A stretch of DNA of 64,000 nt, from NCBI GenBank assembly GCA_016647705.1, contig CM028335.1, forward strand, positions 22,608,905 through 22,672,904, given 5' to 3'. Below are positions 22,537-34,080 of the stretch, piece after piece; position 1 is the first letter of the stretch, and each line of letters starts with the position of its first letter. Under the pieces are notes generated by a model. That model was given only the letters and a program-made list of their open reading frames with translations, did not search any database and was not told where the DNA came from. The position numbers and the translations under genes were made by a program. The DNA is from Eucommia ulmoides. Lineage: Eukaryota > Streptophyta > Magnoliopsida > Garryales > Eucommiaceae.

Positions 22537-22942
22537 TTGCGATGCCCGAATACGATTACGATTCAAGAAAAGAATTCAACGGTTTCGAACCATTTAGAAG
22601 CATTGCCAGTACTAATGGTATTGGGAGGAGCAAATGAGAGAGCTTTTCGGTATCCAAGATTTGGCTCTGGGGGAAGAGAAACCCAGTTTGGAGACTGCGG
22701 AATTCCCGAAAAGGGCTGTTTCGTTCAGGTTGCGGGTGAGCCGGAACATTGTGGCCAGTGAGGAGTTGAAGAAGAAGAAAGAGGGCGGTGGTAGGAGGGC
22801 TGTTTCCGAGATTAATGTTGGGAGGTGGGAAAATGAAGGGAGTGATGAGGAAATAGAGAGTTGTAACAGTTTGGATTTCGAGGCAAATCAACCATCATTT
22901 GCAAGGAGGACCCTGCTTTGGATCAAGGGAAGACAGAACTAG
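22537..22942 (+). pseudogene. Unrecognised gene-like fragment
   Basis: GC-richer than its surroundings and preceded by TATATAAG (22492-22499) and a perfect 7-bp hairpin CTCGGAC...GTCCGAG (22470-22489). A frame from an ATG at 22541 (MPEYDYDSRKEFNGFEPFRS) stops near 22634, and a second frame of 102 aa follows (MRELFGIQDLALGEEKPSLE...), with Lys/Glu-rich and Arg-rich parts and no domain I recognise. It could be a broken cellular gene or a captured exon; nothing identifies its function. A 3-frame overlap suggests real but frameshifted coding, yet chance is not excluded. Confidence 0.35.
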
Positions 22943-23703
22943 GTGGTCCATTCATCTTTTTCCTCCGATGTCTAGGGTCCTTTGTTTTTTCAGTGGTAAT
23001 TCGTTATTCAAATTTTCAATTGTTGGGCACAACGGTGGAATTGTAGAACAATCCCAATACAAAAATCAACATGTTTCAGAATACAGAACATTTTATTTGT
23101 GAAAGATTGCCAACTCTTTTTCTAAATTCTCTCCTTGTAGCGTATGATTGGTGTTTTTAATTTTTTATATTAGTGATTCCACCGTCACGCAATATATTAT
23201 ATATATAAAGATAGTAAATAATAATAATAAATTTTGTTGAGTACATACAAATATAAAATTTAAAAGAAATAAAATATAATTTAATTTAAACCTCTTCAAA
23301 GTAAAGAGGTGAAAATTTTAGTTGAAAAATTCAAAAACTTCAATAATCCAATTTTATTTATGCATTTCTCACAAATTATTTTTTAACAAAATCACATTTT
23401 AAAATAATGAATTAACTTCAATACACCCAAGTAGATTTCGTTGTATGTGCATTTACTTTGAAAATAGAAAGATTTCATTCAATCCTAATAATTAATGTCT
23501 AATCCAATTTTAAGTGGTACAATCTCTACATTCCATATCCCATCCAAAGGTTTTTAAAAAGTCAAAGTTCGGATTTGTGGGTGATTTTCCACTAGCAGGT
23601 AGCAGGTCACCAAAACACGTACAACTTTTGGTCTAAAAGTTACAAGTTTTAGTAAAAATAAAATAAAATTGTAAGTTATTTTTATAAGAATTATTTAAAA
23701 AAT

Positions 23704-25065
23704 GGGTATTTGCCAATGACATCTCTTGTCATTTTGCACTATACTAGATACCTCTCCTGTCATTTTAAAAATACCAGAAACCTCCCCTATCTTTTTGCTC
23801 AAACACCACTTATCTCATTTTGGACAAAATTGCTCTTAAGTTATTTTTAAAAAAATTTCATTAACACCTCTATATTTTTAAAATTATATTTTTTATCTTT
23901 AACTTTTTAAATAATTATATTTACCTCTCACCACCACCCAACTCCCACCGCCACCGGCCAACTCTCACCACCCACAGCCACCGCCACCACCCTCCCCCAC
24001 CTCCCACCGCCACCACCCAATACCACACACCCAACACCACCTCCCATCGCCACCCACCGCCACAGCCACCTTCCACCACCCACTGCCCAACTCCTCTGCC
24101 ACCATCAATACTCAAGAAGGAGACAAACTGGAATTTAAATGGGAAAGAGAGAGAGAGAGAGGTATAAAGGGTAGGCCCACCCTTTTACTCAAACCAAAAT
24201 AGGAGACAGAGGAAGAAAGAGAGAGAATAAGAGAAAGAAAAAGAGAGAGAGAGAGGGGGGAGGAAAGAGAGAGAACCTTGTATGTGGGGCTGTGAGAGAG
24301 AATCATGTGTGGATGTATAGGTGGGGCCCTACCCTTTTCATGTTTGCCCATGTTTGATGTTTGTGTGTGCCGAAAGAGAGAGAAATATATGTGTGCCGAA
24401 AGAGAGAGAGAGAGATAAGTCAAACATGGGCAAACATGAAAATGGTGGGGGCCCACCTACACATCCACACATGATTCTCTTTCACATCCTCACATATAAG
24501 GCTCTCTCTCTCTCATCCCCTCTCTCTCTTTCTCTTTTTCTTATTCTTTCTTTTTCTTCATCTCTCTCCTCTTTTGGTTTGAGTAAAAAGGTGGGCCTAC
24601 CCTTTATACCCCTCTCTCTCTCTCTCTCTCTCTTTCTCATTTAACTTCCTATTTTTCTCTTTCTTCAGTATGGGTAGTAGCAAGGGAGTTGGGCTGTGGG
24701 TGGTGGGAGGTGGCGGTGGGTGGCAGTGGAAGGTGGTGTTGGGTGGTGGTGGGTGGCAGCGGTGGGAAGTGGGGGAGGGTGGTGGCGATGGCTGTGGGTG
24801 GTGGGAGTTGGACGGTGGCAGTGGGAGTTGGGTGCTGGTAAGAGGTAAATATAATTATTTAAAAAGTTAAGGGTAAAAAATATAATTTTAAAAATATAGG
24901 GGTGTTAATGATTTTTTAAAAAAAATAAACTATGGACAATTTTGTCCAAAGAAAGGTAAGTGATGTTTGAGCAAAAAGACAAGAAAGGTCTCTAATATTT
25001 GTAAAATGACAGAAGAGGTATATGGTATAGTACAAAATGACAAGGGAGGTCATTGGTATATACCC
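23704..25065. mobile_element. Fold-back (Mutator-like) non-autonomous DNA transposon
   Basis: 1362 bp with ends GGGTATTTGCCAATGACATC (left) and, inverted, GGGTATATACCAATGACCTC (right). Flanked by a perfect 10-bp direct repeat TTTAAAAAAT at 23694-23703 and 25066-25075. Inverted similarity runs almost to the centre near 24385, including mirrored CCACC/GGTGG arms (23930-24110 and 24690-24830), GA/CT microsatellites and GTGGGGGCCCACC-type blocks. No transposase. Long inverted repeats with a 9-10-bp target duplication suit the Mutator-like superfamily. The glycine/tryptophan-rich ORFs inside (23921-24115, 24670-24870) are products of the GGTGG repeats. Confidence 0.85.
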
Positions 25066-25075
25066 TTTAAAAAAT

Positions 25076-26084
25076 TACAAGTTAAATGAACAAATTCAAA
25101 AATTTGCAAGTTAAATGAACAAATTCTCAAGTTCATATAAACGTAGTTGCAAAAAAAAACGTTGTTGGTAGCACTAGCATTTTAACCGGTGGCACAAATA
25201 TTATCTTTTGAGCTTGGTTTCGGTTCATGTTATAGTGGTGGCAATGGTGCTTTATCTGGTTGAACTGATATGATCCGTTGGAATTGGTTTCCGTTCCTGA
25301 TTTCTTTCAATCTATATATAAAAGCCTTTTCAATCCCTTAAAATTTATTTTAATCTATAAGAATAGAACCCTCTAGAGATAGAAAGAGAAGAGTAAGGAG
25401 AAATTATTTCTAGAATAGGGCATCAAAATTAGTAAATGAGAATTAATTATGGATGTTCAATGCAATTGTGGAAGAAGAACTGTCATGATAACTTCATGGA
25501 CATAATTGAATCACAATCGAAGGTTTTTCACATGTGCGAACTATATGGTATGATCACGTTATAATTTTTTATTTAATTATTTTGTTTTTTTATAATCGAA
25601 CTTAAAAATAAAAGATTTTATCCCCTTTTCAAGTTCTGTCTTTTGTGCAATTGAATCCGATAGTTGGTATTGAGATATTTGAGGCTTATGAAGCTCATTG
25701 GACAAGCACAATGTTGCCATATTTCTTTTTCCTGTCGCACATACCCATTTGTTTGTTGGGTCTTATAATTGATGTTATATATTTTTCAACCACCTCGCTA
25801 AGCAAACAATCTTGTTCTCAATAAGTTAATGTCTTAGTAGGAGAAACACTAAGCTATAATACTAAATTGATGTAGGATCGAAATATATAAACTAAAGGAA
25901 GAAAAAATGTCAAAATGAATGTCAGCCAAGCTGAAATGGTTGATCTGAACATTCATAAAATATAGAATATATTTCTATGCTAATCTTATACATGCTAAAT
26001 TATTAGAATAAATCAAAATATACTAATATAGGTTTTAAAAATACATCATCTGCTGGTCAACCTCATATATTATGGCATAATCCT
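25076..26084. other. Non-coding AT-rich region
   Basis: A direct repeat CAAGTTAAATGAACAAATTC occurs at about 25079 and 25108. Otherwise no coding frame, RNA gene or element that I can recognise. Confidence 0.5.
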
Positions 26085-26242
26085 TGTTAAGATGATTGAG
26101 AAATGAGAGAATAAATCGTGTATTGATATATGAGAAGGAGATACAAAGAATACAACACTATACACAAGTATTTGTAGGGGAAGTGGGGGTTAGGGTTTTA
26201 CCCTAACGGGCAAAGTGGGCCAAGCCCATTATTACTTAAACA
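26085..26242 (-). repeat. 158-bp 3' LTR of a copia element
   Basis: TGTTAAGATGATTGAG at the left and ACTTAAACA at the right, so TG...CA in minus orientation. Immediately right is CCCCCC (26244-26249), the complement of a polypurine tract GGGGGGAT. Such short LTRs suit the Ale/Retrofit type of plant copia. Confidence 0.8.
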
Positions 26243-27109
26243 TCCCCCCTCAAACTCAAGACGGTAAGTGGGAGGTGAACTTGAGTTTGGAAACCAGATA
26301 GTGAAAGCGTCCAGGTGGATGAGTCTTAGTGAAAATGTCTGTTTTCTGATCGGCTGAATTGACGGATTATAGATGAACCGTATTCTAGAGAATGTGATGG
26401 CGGATGAAGTGGCAATCAGTCTCGATATGTTTTGTACGCTCGTGGAAGACATCATTGTGAGCGATCTGAATAGCACTCCTATTGTCACAGTGTAGGGTAG
26501 TGGCAGTAGGAGAAGAGATACTCATGTCGGCGAGTTACCATCGAAGCTAGAGAAGTTATTGAGTTGCATTAGTGATGACACGATATTCAGCTTTAGTGCT
26601 GGAGTGAACAACCACAGTTTGTTTCTTACTACGCTAGGAAATAAGAGAGTTACCCAAAGAGAAACAATAACTAGTGGTTAAACGTCTATCGGTGGGGTCT
26701 CCAGCCTAATCGGCATCAGAATAAGCTTGTAAGATGGGAGCAAACTGAGCTGAAAAATGAAGTCCATGATATAAAGTACCCTTGACGTATCAAAGGATGC
26801 GAAGAATAGCCGTGTAATGGGTGGTTTGAGGAGAGGACAAAAACTGGCTGACCTGATGAATGGCATAGGCAACGTCGAGGTGAGTGACAGTGAGATATAC
26901 AAGACTTTCAACCAGTTGGCGATATAGAGTGACATCCTGAAGAGGTGAACCATCGAGTAGAGTGAGTTTAACGTTTGACTCAAGAGGAGTAGTGACAATG
27001 GTTGAGTTAGTGATCCCAGCCTTGAGAGAGAAAATATCCATCTGAACCAGATAAGACTTCAAGGCCAAGAAAATATTTGAGCACGCCAAGATCTTTCATC
27101 TCGAATTGT
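26243..27109 (-). pseudogene. copia RT C-terminus and RNase H (5'-truncated element)
   Basis: From the right: FEMKDLGVL across the solo LTR, then NIFLALKSYLVQMDIFSLKAGITNS, PLESNVKLTLLDGSPLQDVTLYRQLVESLVYLTVTHLDVAYAIHQVSQFLSSPQTTHYTAILRIL (27089-26790), the conserved end of copia RT. Then RNase H in shifting frames; the end corresponds to the HERTKHIETDCHF...HPPGRFHYLVSKL tail, seen here frameshifted, right up to the polypurine tract. The usual Lys/Cys residues are mutated and the copy is dead. Confidence 0.85.
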
Positions 27110-29958
27110 GTAAGACCCCGATTTTTATATTCGAACAATTTTAAATACCCTAATTTTCTAATAAGTCGTATTTTATAATAATTTAAATTATAATGAGATT
27201 GATAATGTAAATTATTATTGATTTAAAAAGTTTGGGGACCAAATTGAAATAATGAAAACATGTATATTAGAGTTGGGTTTAATTAATATCCTAATTAAAC
27301 TAGAGGGGGTCTTGGTGTAATTTAGACATTTTTTTTTAAAATATACATACATATATAGAAAGCGGTATAGAAAGCGGTGAAGTAGGGAGGCTACTTGGCC
27401 GGCTGATGATCACACACACATTTACATATATATACACTTGTAATTAACCATAGAAAAGGGAGTACACGTAGCATTTTCATCTTGTATACACCCATGCATA
27501 CACACGGAAAGAAGGAAAGGAGAACTGAAATAGAGAACGAGGGACAGAGAGAGAAAGGTTGGCCGGTGGTGATGGGTTCGGTGCGACGGTGCTGTTCCGG
27601 CGTGGGTGTGTCTGTCGTCGTTGGTGAGTAGGTGTGTGTGTTGCTCATGTGTTCTGTGCAGGTCGACGTTGCGTGGGTATGTGTGAAATCATCATTGCTC
27701 CACCGACGATTTTGTGGATATACGTGGGTGTGTCGTTCGGCTCTTCTGTTCGTGATAGTGTGTGTGTGTGTGTGTGTGCGTTTTCTGATCGTTTGACGGT
27801 GACCCTCAACGTTGTGAGGAGGTGGGGTTCGTCGGTTTGGTTTGGTCGGAGGTGCGGTTTTGTCCGACGAGTGTGTGTATGTGTGTGTGTGTGTGTTTCG
27901 GACATTCGTGTTTGTGTATGTCTGGGTGTGATTTGCAATCTGCATGTGTGTGTAGTTTGATGCGTGTGTGGGTGATCGTGTTGTGTGGGCGTGGCATGGA
28001 CGGCAGTGGTTGTGTGGGTGTCGCCGGATGTTCGTCGGTGGTAAGATTAGAAAGAGAAGTGGGTGTGTTTTCCGTTGGCCGTGTGTGGGTCTGTGCATCC
28101 GCGTGTGTTTGTGTGTGTCCTGTACGTAAGAGTGTGTGTTTGGTCCGGTGATATTGTCGTTCGGCGCTGTGTGTGTGTGTGTAGATCGCCGGAGTTGTCG
28201 CCGGAAAGTTAGAGAGAGCGAGCGCAGTGGGGGTGTGTGTGTGCCGCTACTGTGTGGGTGTGTGTATAGGCAGTGTGTGCGTGACTCTATATTTGGGTCG
28301 GCTATCAGCGTCAGCGTTTGGATGTTCCTTGCTGGTAGGGTGGCTGGTCGGCCAGTGGTGGTTGTGGTGGGCTGAACGGAAAACACAAATAGAAGCGGGA
28401 GAAGAAGAAACGGGAAAAGAAGAAAAAGAAAGAAGAAGATGAGAGAAAATAAAAAAATTAAAGAAATAACCCTAATAGAATTCAAAATCCATCTCGCGAC
28501 CCGTGAACGATTCGGAATAGATTCGCAGGCACTGGAGTAACGTTAGAGTATAGTCGGTAAAAGTTTTTGGGAACGGATCATGAGGTGAGTGTACTGTCTT
28601 CTTACCAAACTATTTTCTATATATATATATGATGATGACATATGTATTTACTTACACTGTACGATTTTATAAATGATATAGATCAAACAGGTTTTTGGGG
28701 TGAGTTGGTAAAATGAATTTCCGGGGAATTGTGTTGGTTTTAAAAAGAAAAGATTTTATAAAATAATTTGTTGGATTTGGTGGTTTTAATAGAAGGTGGG
28801 AAAAAATGGTTTTGTTGAATCAGTGAGTATTTTGAAAAGGTGAATTTCGTTGGTTCTTAAAGAAAAAGGTGGAAAGAAATGATTTATTGAAAAATTGTTC
28901 GTTAACTGGTGATTTTAAAAGAGAGTGAAAAAATATCTGATTTTCTAATAATGCTTGGTTTTCTAAAAACAAAGGTGGAGAAATGATTTTTTTTTATTGA
29001 AATCAGTGGTATTTTAAAAAGAGAGAAAAAAACGTGATTTAGAAATTCTCCTCGAAAAGGGGTGTGATTTATATTCTCCCCATAAGGGGTGTGGATTTTA
29101 GACGATATTGATGATTTGGATGATGCTATAGTTTTCTCTCTAAAAGAGGTGTGGATTATATTTCTCCCCGCAAGGGGTATGGATTTCTTCCCATGGGATG
29201 TGGATAGTTCTCTCCGTAAGGGGTGTGGATTATATTTCTCCCCAAAAAGGGATGTGGATATTTCGTAGGAAGGCATTCCTACGGATGTTACGGTACCGTT
29301 GCAACTCCCGATCGTGAGGTTAAAACGATCACTAGGGCTGACAAGTGTGTGTGTTTGAGATGTGTGTTTGAGTTGTGTGCTTAAAAAGTGTATTTGAGAT
29401 GTGTGCTTGAGATGTGGTGTTTTACGTATATTGGCTGATTTGATATTTATTATCATGGTGATTAGTATGATTTTTATATTAATTGGATTTGAATGGAACT
29501 TAATTATGTCGCTTTATTTTCCTTGCTTTTATATTGGAGATTTTACGAGTTATGTTGTATTTATATACTTACGCTTGATCCATTTAGATGTTGTAGAATG
29601 AGTTTTATTATTAAAAATGTTTTTATTAAGAAGGCAGTACACGATCAGGTGAAGCAGCTAGAAGTCGGTCCCCTACTGGCGCTAGGTAGAGTCCTACGAT
29701 GGAGTTGTGTGGAGGGTTGAGATGACCTTTTTGAGGCGAACCTGTGTGGGGTTCATGGTATTATATTTTGCTATTAGCATATTTGGGGAACGAGTGTGTT
29801 CCTATAACAGAAATATGAATAGCTTCATATAGATGATGGTTTATATATATATATATATGCATATTGTTGTGTAATAGATGGTTGGTTGGTTATTTTCGTG
29901 ATGTCATGATGTTGTCACACCAGCCCGAGATGTCGGGATTTCGGGACAGGTCGTGACA
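27110..29958 (+). mobile_element. Solo Tekay-type LTR inside a copia RT
   Basis: 2849 bp, starting TGTAAGACCCC and ending GGTCGTGACA. Perfect target duplication AATTG at 27105-27109 and 29959-29963. Contains the AGGTGAGTGTACTGTCTTCTT block (about 28583-28603), tandem hairpins (29048-29257), the CGTAGGAA hairpin (29264-29283) and the second, inverted block (about 29629-29650). Joining the flanks restores the copia reading KKFSVDNFEMKDLG. A 364-aa minus-strand ORF (27391-28485) covers its GT-rich first half and is discussed under findings. Confidence 0.93.
29048..29283 (+). repeat. Tandem CCCC-loop-GGGG hairpins and CGTAGGAA hairpin
   Basis: About seven units ending in GTGTGGAT or GATGTGGAT. 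Examples: CCCCGCAAGGGG (29166-29177), CCCCATAAGGGG (about 29078), a CTCT...AGAG variant (about 29136). Next comes an 8-bp perfect stem CGTAGGAA-GGCA-TTCCTACG (29264-29283). Confidence 0.8.
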
Positions 29959-30960
29959 AATTGTCCACTGAAAACTTTTTGAGTTCATAAATACCGCCTA
30001 GATCATCTCTAGTAATAACTATATCATCCACGTACAATAAAAAGAATGATAATACCGTTAGCAATGTCGCGCATAAACATAGTCGGATCATGAGCACTAG
30101 GTATAAACCTAAACTAATGAACGATAGTACTGAATTTGGTGAACCAGGCACGTGGAGCTTGTCTTAAACTATATAAGGCAAGGTGAAGGCGATAAACTTT
30201 ATTTCAAGGGGCAATAAAGCCGAGAAAGGTATGCATATAGACTTCCTCAAGAAGATCACTATTGAAAATTGCATTTTTGACATCCATTTGAAAGAGAGTC
30301 CATTTTCGAATGGCGACGACGACAGTAAGTGTACGGACAGATGTGAGCCTCGCCACTAGAGCAAATGTCTCTTTGTAGTTAGTACCATGCTATTGTGCAA
30401 ATCCTTTAGCAACAAGTCGGGCTCTATATTGTTCAACAGAGCCATCAAAAAGCATCTTGATCTTAAACACCCATTTTTACTCAATAAGAGTTTTTCCAGG
30501 GGCAGATCAACAATATCCCAGGTGTGAGTTTTGATGATGAAGTTCTTTGTCCATTGTTTTTTGCCAAAGAGGATTAGTACTAGCCTCTTTATAGGATAGA
30601 GGCTCATGCAAATGAAGTATAGTAGAAAACCAATGAAAATCAGTAAGGTAAGGCGGAGAATGAATTACCCTGGTAGAGCAGCGGGGGTGATCTGGAGCAT
30701 AGGTCTCAGAGGCAGTTGATACAGAATCATCGGCCACAGGAAACGTCTCAGGCATGGTCGCTGGAGTTGGAGAGGTGAGATCAGTTGGTGGTTCTGGAGT
30801 GGGTTCAACTGGTGGTTCTGGGGTGGACTCAGCATAAGGTGCAGACTAGGCTCAACTGGTAGTGCTCAAAGTAAATTCAGTTGGGATGAAAATCAAGGAG
30901 GCTCAACTTTGAACTCGATTTCCATTCATTGCGTGTTTATTTTTACCACTTGTACTCGAC
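29959..30960 (-). pseudogene. copia RT N-terminal part (5'-truncated element)
   Basis: From the right: a Ser/Pro/Thr-rich linker (30755-30890), the HPRCSTRVIHSPPYLTDFHWFSTILHLHEPLSYKEASTNPLWQKTMDKEL start of copia RT (30700-30545), HTWDIVDLP, frameshifts at 30360-30520 (RYKARLVAKG region degraded), and LLYVDDIVITRDD (about 30040-30000) with the catalytic YVDD. The element lacks gag, protease and integrase: similarity ends at about 30960. 5'-truncated, dead. Confidence 0.87.
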
Positions 30961-31572
30961 TGTATAGCAGAGCCTAATCATGGTAAAGACTACTAAGTAC
31001 AATAGGTGACATATCTTTCTAAATAGTAAAACAAAATATCAAAATTGATAAGTAATAGATAAAATAGAATATCAATATTAATATCAATAGAAAATAAAGA
31101 ATATGGAAGAAACTTCCAAACTCTAAACACGCACAAACAAAAGCACCATATAAATGAAAAAGATAAAATTACAAAAATATATTGTTTTAATCCACCAAAA
31201 GTCATTTATTTAAAGATGGAAAAATTACTGCATGGACCCATATTAACCACTAATCTACCAATAAAATTCGCTACTTAACTAATGAACAACGTAGTCCTCT
31301 TTCACAATTTTCATGCACAACACAGTCCCAAAACCGTCATCTGTATATTTCTTGTTGATAGATTTTCCATTGTGTTATATGTGGCAATGAAGATTCTATA
31401 ATAGGGATTTGAAGTTTCTATATTCAACAAATTATTTTATTAAAATAAAAATAACTATTGTTTTACACATTTGTTTTACAATCTAATTATATATTTAGAT
31501 TCGTTTAAATAAAATCTTCAAAACGATATCAAATTCACTATTTTTTTTTCATTACTTTCAGTTTTCACATTC

Positions 31573-32023
31573 ATGTTACATGTAACATGGTATTTTCATA
31601 ATTTTTAATTTCTACGAATTATAAGATGTTACAAGTAACATTTACATGAAATACAATTCAACACCGGCAATGTTACATTCCACACACAAAGAATAAGGGA
31701 TTATTATCAGATGTAATGCGGACATCATAGTGTCATTTTAGCTGGATTGGATGTCACATTGAACAAGCAAATATAAATAAAAAATACAGTAATGTGACAT
31801 AACATTGATGTTACATGAATATTACATGTAACATAGTGTAGTTACTAACCATTTGATTTTGATTTTGGTTTGCTTTGGGTTTAATGTTACATGTAACATT
31901 GATGTTACATGAATGTTACAAGTAATATTGTGTAGTTACTAAACTTTTGGGTGGGTTTTGGTTTTAGGTTAGCTTTAATGTTGCATGTAACATGGTGTAG
32001 TATTAAATGTTACATGTAACATT
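31573..32023. repeat. Cluster of ATGTTACATGTAACAT palindromes
   Basis: Perfect palindromes at 31573-31588 (16 bp), 31883-31900 (AATGTTACATGTAACATT, 18 bp) and 32006-32023 (18 bp), with near copies at about 31625, 31821, 31911 and 31977. Part is a 94-bp tandem repeat: the TGATGTTACATGAAT...GTGTAGTTACTAA stretch starts at 31806 and again at 31900. Confidence 0.85.
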
Positions 32024-33719
32024 AACACTCATTACGATAAATAACTCCAGAAAATGTGATTGATACATCTTTTTAAAAAGAATTAATCGAACATAATTAT
32101 TGTGTAAAAAATTTATTATTTCACATTCGGATTGACATCAAAATAAGCATTTTGTTCCACCTAGAGTTGGTCTTTTGTTACCTAATTTAGTTCTGCATAA
32201 GGGGTATTTTAGTCATGGAAATACCATAAGGACTGCTCGGTTCAAAGAAAAAGTAGCGGGTTTGTTGAGTAGTTTCGGCCACTTTTTGAGACTCCTTGGT
32301 AAGCGCCCTTTAAAGATTAGCAACACTGATAATGTATAGTTGATCCAAAATAAAAGACAAATTATAGCTAATTGATTAAGAAAATAATAAAGGATAGGGA
32401 TTACCGTACCTTACCGCCGGTGTAGAGGTAGTTCTCGTCTGTATTCTTGCAAGAATTGCTTGCCATAATGAGCTCAAGGTTTAAGTTAAAGAAATCTTGG
32501 GGAAGAATTAACGTTGCTATCCGAGGATGCGTAGATGGTTTCCACTTACCCGACGGACGGATTTCAATTTCAAGTTCGATCTGTCTTTAACCCCAAATAT
32601 ATATGCGGACCATTTTACTCTTCATTATAAATAAAAATAGATTTGTATTTATTCATTATTTAGTTAGAGTAGATTGAATGATATTCCTCCAAAGAGTTCT
32701 TCAATTCTCTGTCTATTTGGGATGCAAATATCTCCAAGAATTGGCCCAATGAAAGATATACACTTGCATTCCATGTCAAAGGTTAATGTTTTTCCCATAA
32801 ACTGTGTGGCTTTAGAGTAGTTTTACCACATCAAAAACGCAAAGTAAACCTAACTAACTCTAACATCAGTGGAAGAAATAAATAGAAAGGGATAAAATAT
32901 AGAAAAAGACCAAAATTTGGAAGAAATAACTATGAAATGTATGAGTTTAAGCTCAAGGTTACTTTAAGAACGTTTTGAAGAAATCGAACCCCTCCCTTTA
33001 TATATAACTTGACTTCGGCATTGGACGGTCATGATTAATTCGATTCAATGGTTAAGATGCAAGACCTACAAACTTTTTCATAAATATTGTGGACAAACGT
33101 ATAACCTCTGTCTGAAGGCACAGGTGTAAAATAAAAAAAAAATAAAAATGAATAATTTTCTCTGTATACAATATTCTGCACCCATTCTGAACCTATAGCT
33201 AACATTTAACATCAATAATAGCTAACATTGAACATCAATAAGAACTAATAATCAATACTAACATTTTGCACCTATTTCATTTAAACATTAATAATAACTA
33301 ATAATTAAGCATCATTAATAGAACTTCCAATAGATTCTCTTTTATGTTTCAACTACTAAAAAAAATTAAAATACAAAAAGAACAAATTTAGACATGATAA
33401 ATTACACAAAAAAAAATATATGAAAAAAAATTCAATGACTACCAACACAATGTAGGAACAACGAATGTACAAACAAAAAAATGTTTCTGAAAACATTATG
33501 AACAAAAAAATATAACAGAATTTTTGAATTCAGAAATAAAAATTAGAAATAAAAAATAATTCTTATCTCTGTAAAAAAAAACACAAAAAAATAATTAAAC
33601 TCCATTATCAAATTCTCAAATGCAAACCAAATCTCACTTAAACATGGATAGAATCAGATCTAGGCCACAAAGAACAAAAAAAATGTTACTAATGAAGATT
33701 TTTTGAGAAAGCAATTTGA

Positions 33720-34080
33720 CGCACCCCATTTTTTCATAAAGAAAAAAAATAATAAATAAGCTTAAGGAGAGGGGTTTTTTAAAGCGTCGATTTTTAAAAA
33801 ATACTAAGGTCGTTCTTTAAAAAATAAGGAGTCACCACCTAGCATTGGATTTAAATGGTGTGTTAGGTCACCAAATTTTTAGAAAACAATTTAAAAGGTC
33901 TAAGTAAAAAATTGACTCCAAAAAACACGGTCAAACCAAAGATTTATTTAAAGGGTCGGGGGTCGGTTACGCTCGGGGAAGGTGTTAGGCACCCCAAACG
34001 CCCATTCGAAAATGGTACCTTATGTCCAATTAAGTCCAATTAGTTTAGTCTGAGTGTTTTATTTTATTTTGAAATCATTC
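33720..34080. repeat. Possible LTR-element relic (GGAGTCACCACC...GGTGTTAGGCACCCC)
   Basis: AAGGAGTCACCACCTAGCATTGG (about 33827) and GGGAAGGTGTTAGGCACCCC (about 33977) resemble a pair of motifs common in dispersed plant LTR sequences. Recognition is from memory of such repeats and no ends were found. Confidence 0.3.

Larger units (their letters stand above)
20183..23693. other. Non-coding AT-rich region, with possible gene fragments
   Basis: No retrotransposon domain. Contains a GA microsatellite (20365-20384), a CCATTCCATTTCGCTC...AAACCAAGC stretch (20623-20665) that resembles a MITE end, an exon-like stretch between AG and GT (about 20871-20930), a self-complementary ACCGAACC/GGTTTGGTT repeat (21285-21800), and a GC-richer ORF region at 22420-22942. 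The rest shows nothing I can name. Confidence 0.45.

Noticed and set aside
23921-24870. Gly/Trp-rich protein ORFs (23921-24115 minus, 24670-24870 plus)
   Set aside because: They are translations of mirrored GGTGG minisatellites in the fold-back element.
27391-28485. 364-aa secreted-type protein gene
   Set aside because: Low-complexity Thr/His/Pro composition from CA-repeat DNA, antisense within a solo LTR; no domain.
33720-34080. Complete LTR retrotransposon
   Set aside because: Only two short motifs resemble known LTR sequence; no ends, primer site or coding region.
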